A stretch of DNA of 64,000 nt, taken from the NCBI GenBank assembly GCA_034440635.1, contig JAOTON010000316.1:248001-312000 (forward strand), given 5' to 3'. Positions 60,995 through 64,000 of this stretch are shown here, in pieces. The notes below the pieces were generated by a model. That model made no database searches. It worked only from the letters and a program-made list of their open reading frames with translations, and had not been told where the DNA came from. Numbering within the stretch: the stretch's first letter is position 1; the number at the start of each line of letters is the position of its first letter. Source of the DNA: Lepas anatifera. Taxonomy: Eukaryota; Arthropoda; Thecostraca; Lepadidae. The translations under genes were made by a program, and so were the position numbers.

Positions 60995-61640
60995 CATGCA
61001 TGTCACTGGTACCGCTACCACCACTGCGACTGTTACCATTGCTACCACTGCTACCACTGGTACCGCTAACACTGCTACTACTGGTACTGCTACCACTGCT
61101 ACCACTGGTACCACTGGTACCGCTACCACCACTGCGACTGTTGCCATTGCTACCACTGCTACCACTGGTACCGCTACCACTGCTACTACTGGTACCACTG
61201 CTACCACTGCTACCACTGGTACCGCTACCACCACTGCGACTGTTGCCATTGCTACCACTGCTACCACTGGTGCCGCTACCACTGCTACCACTGGTACGGC
61301 TACCACTGCTACCACTGGTACCACTGGTACCACTGCTACTACTGGTACTGCTACCACTGCTACCACTGGTACCGCTACCACCACTGCGACTGTTGCCATT
61401 GCTACCACTGCTACCACTGGTACCGCTACCACTGCTACCACTGGTACGGCTACCACTGCTACCACTGGTACCACTATTACTCCTACCACCGCTACCACTG
61501 GTACAATTACCACTAGTACCACTACCAGTTACCACTGGTAACACTGGTATTACTACCACCGCTAACACTGGTGCTGCTACCACCGCTGCCACTGGTACCA
61601 CTACCACCGCTACCACTGGTAAATACTGTGCCGCAAAATA
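60995..61640. repeat. Triplet-based minisatellite (CTACCACTG)n
   Basis: 9-bp unit CTACCACTG alternating with GTACCGCTACCACCACTGCG blocks, with higher-order duplications. It yields Thr-Ala-Thr, Leu-Pro-Leu and Ser-Gly frames of up to 290 codons on both strands; none resembles a real protein. Confidence 0.93.
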
Positions 61641-61722
61641 TTATGTGCTGACGGTAAACACTAAACGGTACAAAACCCTCGGTTACTGATAGATACTATT
61701 CCACATGATACAACCTGACGCC

Positions 61723-61872
61723 CAGCAGCGATTCCATGACATTGCGGGAGAGACTAGGGGCTCGAGCCTCGCCGACGTTGCCTCGAAACAGCCTCCGCCT
61801 ATGCATTAACTAAAGGCACTCTGACATTTCAGGTAGGCTTGAGTCCCTAGCCCTCCCCTGCATTCGCCACTG
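61723..61872 (+). mobile_element. CAGTGGCGGATCC-type MITE, second copy
   Basis: CAGCAGCGATTCCATGAC to CATTCGCCACTG, 150 bp, aligned end to end with 33927-34089. Flanks CTGACGCC and CTGCCGCT agree at 6 of 8 positions. It sits between the two tandem arrays. Confidence 0.6.
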
Positions 61873-61879
61873 CTGCCGC

Positions 61880-62450
61880 TGGTAAATACTGCACCGCTCA
61901 ACACTGCTTGCTCTAATAGATACTGTACCGCATACCCCTGTCCGTGACCGGAGTGTTATCTACCGTTTAATTCTGCCTATAACGGGCAAATGTTGTGCCG
62001 CAATAAGACTGCCTATTGTTGGTAAACACTGACTGGCACTGCCTACTGCCGATAGTGTGCCGCAACTACACTGCCGCCCGCTGATAAATACTACACGACA
62101 AAACACTGCCTGCCACCGGTAGATACTGCACCGCACAACACTGCCTGCCACCGGTAAACACTGCACCGCACAACACTGCCTGCCACCGTTAAATACTGCA
62201 CCGCACAACACTGCCTGTCACCGATAAACATTGCACCGCACTCACTGCCTGTCACCGATAAACATTGCACCGCACTTCACTGCCTGTAACCGATGAACAC
62301 TGCACCGCACTTCACTGCCTGTCACCATTAAATACTGCACCGCACAACACTGCCTGCAAACGATAAACATTGCACCGCACTTCACTGCCTGTCACCGACA
62401 AACACTACACCGCATCGCCTGCTGCTGGTGATGCTGTTCCGCACGGCAGC
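61880..62450 (+). repeat. 35-bp minisatellite
   Basis: Roughly twelve units of CACTGCCTGTCACCGATAAA / CATTGCACCGCACTT, best preserved at 62100-62400. Confidence 0.9.
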
Positions 62451-64000
62451 ATCTGACCTGCGTAATACAGTGCTGTACGACACACTCTGTTGGCGAACGC
62501 TGGCCCGCAAAACATTGGTCCAGCTACGAAGGCAGCGCTGGGATTAGCAGAAAACCAGCCCGGACCAGTTGCGGGTTACCTGGGTTTGAGTAAAACGCAG
62601 CACGTACTGGCAAAATGAGCCATAAGATTCACCGTGCCTTTTTTGCTGAGGCCCTTGGAGTATCAGCCAATGCTAGAGCCACTGATACTGGTTAGAATGC
62701 TAACTGTTCCAAAGAAGGAGTTGCCATAAAGAAGGAGAAGATGCCATATAGAAATTTGTTTCTGTTTTCCACTCGGGGTCCACAGACCACTGCGCACTTG
62801 GGCTGTGCTTTGGTACGTAGGGGGCGTGTTTAGCCAAAATTCGTCGGCCAATCAGAAGAGAGTGACGTAGCCAGATGTCGCCCTCGCTGTGGCGCGGTAT
62901 ACGGGGAGGGCAAAGTTTAGATCCGCGAGCACTCATCGCCCTGGCGCCGTAGAAGACGCTTGGTAGCGACAGTGAGTATTGGTGCGGTTGGAAACCTTCG
63001 TAGTTTCCTGATACCGTCCCTGAGTTTGCGAATCATTCGCCACCATCTCTGAGCTTTCAGTTTAAAGCAGAAGCGTCATCACCGACCAAAAAGGGAGGGA
63101 GCCAGTCAGGCAATACCCTCCTAATGACAGGAATGTGCCCCTTTGGAGCAAAAGTTCCGTGAATTTAGGCCTATTGTTAACTTTTCCGTATAATGGTTAC
63201 GAAAGTTTATATTGTTCTGGTTGGACTGGGATTTGGAAATTGGTCGATCAAACATAGTGTTCAGGTCATTCTGGCCCTCCTTTTTGACGTGCATGGCTTA
63301 CAATGATTGTTCGAGGCTCCTCTCATAGACATTGTCATTACATGGTGGAATTTATTATGTAAGACCCTTCAATGAACTTTCTTAGGAAATACGATCCAAT
63401 TAGGTGAAGAGCGTCGTTTTTAGGCGTCTATATAGTCATGGTCAAACAAGAAGCACTGGAGTTTATTATTTTAAAGCGGCTTCTCTCCCACCGAATGAGT
63501 TTTACGCCTTGCGAAACAGCTTACAATGACCACTACTAGCAATAGGAACTTGATTTTTTTCACGACGAGCATTCCATTCCGCCGTTTGCACGAAACCTGG
63601 AGCCCCAGTTTTCAATTTGCCTCTATTTTTAAATCCATACAAAATCAGGTCCCCTGATTGGTTTCAGCATGGTAAGCGTGCGTAGATTAAGGCTAGTACT
63701 TATTCGGATTTTCGTCATCTTTATCTGTATGGGGGCTGATATGTCCGCGTCCATCTCCTGTTTTTTACCGTAATTAAACAAACCCTGGCCGTGAAAAGAA
63801 TGCAATGCCTGTCACGAGAAATCTCGTTTCATGTCTGCGTTTTTCAAATTTAGTTCATGATGGCAATTCCAGGCCATTTTGTATGCCTGATTTTTGCCTC
63901 CTAGGGCAGTTTTGTCGCTATGTTTGTTTTTCATCAGAATATCTAAAACCAATTATTATAGCGCAGCAATGGAGTCATGTGTATTAAGAAGACAGGGTGT

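Larger units (their letters stand above)
59099..64000 (+). other. Filamin intron 24 (incomplete)
   Basis: At least 4.9 kb with no Ig-repeat coding in any frame. It holds a CT-rich tract, two tandem arrays and a MITE. 59485-60990 and 62460-64000 show nothing else I can support. Confidence 0.8.

Noticed and set aside
60744..61689. Frames of 218-290 codons of Thr/Ala, Leu/Pro or Ser/Gly repeats
   Set aside because: Low-complexity translation of a 9-bp minisatellite; open in several frames on both strands alike.

Overview
The window is eukaryotic nuclear DNA from an invertebrate. It is dominated by the 5' part of one large gene for filamin, the actin cross-linking protein (vertebrate FLNA/B/C, Drosophila cheerio). 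The calponin-homology (CH) domains and early Ig repeats read most like arthropod filamin, so an arthropod (possibly a crustacean) is my best guess; this rests on remembered protein similarity only. Exons are GC-rich with C/G-ending codons. Introns and flanks are packed with MITEs, SINEs, LINE relics and minisatellites.

Layout. 1-7914: upstream DNA with a long foldback element, an 85-bp minisatellite, a cluster of short MITEs and, about 0.7 kb before the start codon, a 33-bp tandem repeat carrying CACGTGACGT motifs. 7915-59098: 24 coding exons on the + strand, whose splice phases close exactly and give 1336 codons: an acidic N-terminus, CH1, CH2 and eleven filamin Ig repeats. The gene continues beyond the right edge. 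Intron 1 (8270-33688, 25.4 kb) holds a 9.57-kb hAT-like composite transposon (12651-22218) with a perfect 8-bp target duplication. Nested in it are a GGCGCC-rich minisatellite, two tRNA-type SINE copies, a TTAA-flanked piggyBac-type element and two degenerate non-LTR reverse transcriptase genes. Intron 1 also has a hAT-type MITE (27497-27774) and a second TTAA-flanked element (29983-30974). 59099-64000: intron 24, with two more tandem arrays and no recognised exon.

The most unusual signal concerns splice junctions. At least six of them (introns 3, 17, 18, 20, 22 and 23) have been copied into adjacent tandem repeats, so the repeat units carry decoy donor or acceptor sites. The extreme case is intron 18. 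A 36-bp unit, made from the last ~19 nt of the intron plus the first ~17 nt of exon 19, is repeated about 110 times over 4 kb, and this intron also starts with a non-canonical GC donor. The protein also seems to lack two or three Ig repeats between its repeats 7 and 8 relative to fly and vertebrate filamins.

No other protein-coding gene, tRNA, rRNA or CRISPR array is supported. The many long open frames over 51-54 kb are artefacts of a repeat unit whose length is a multiple of three.
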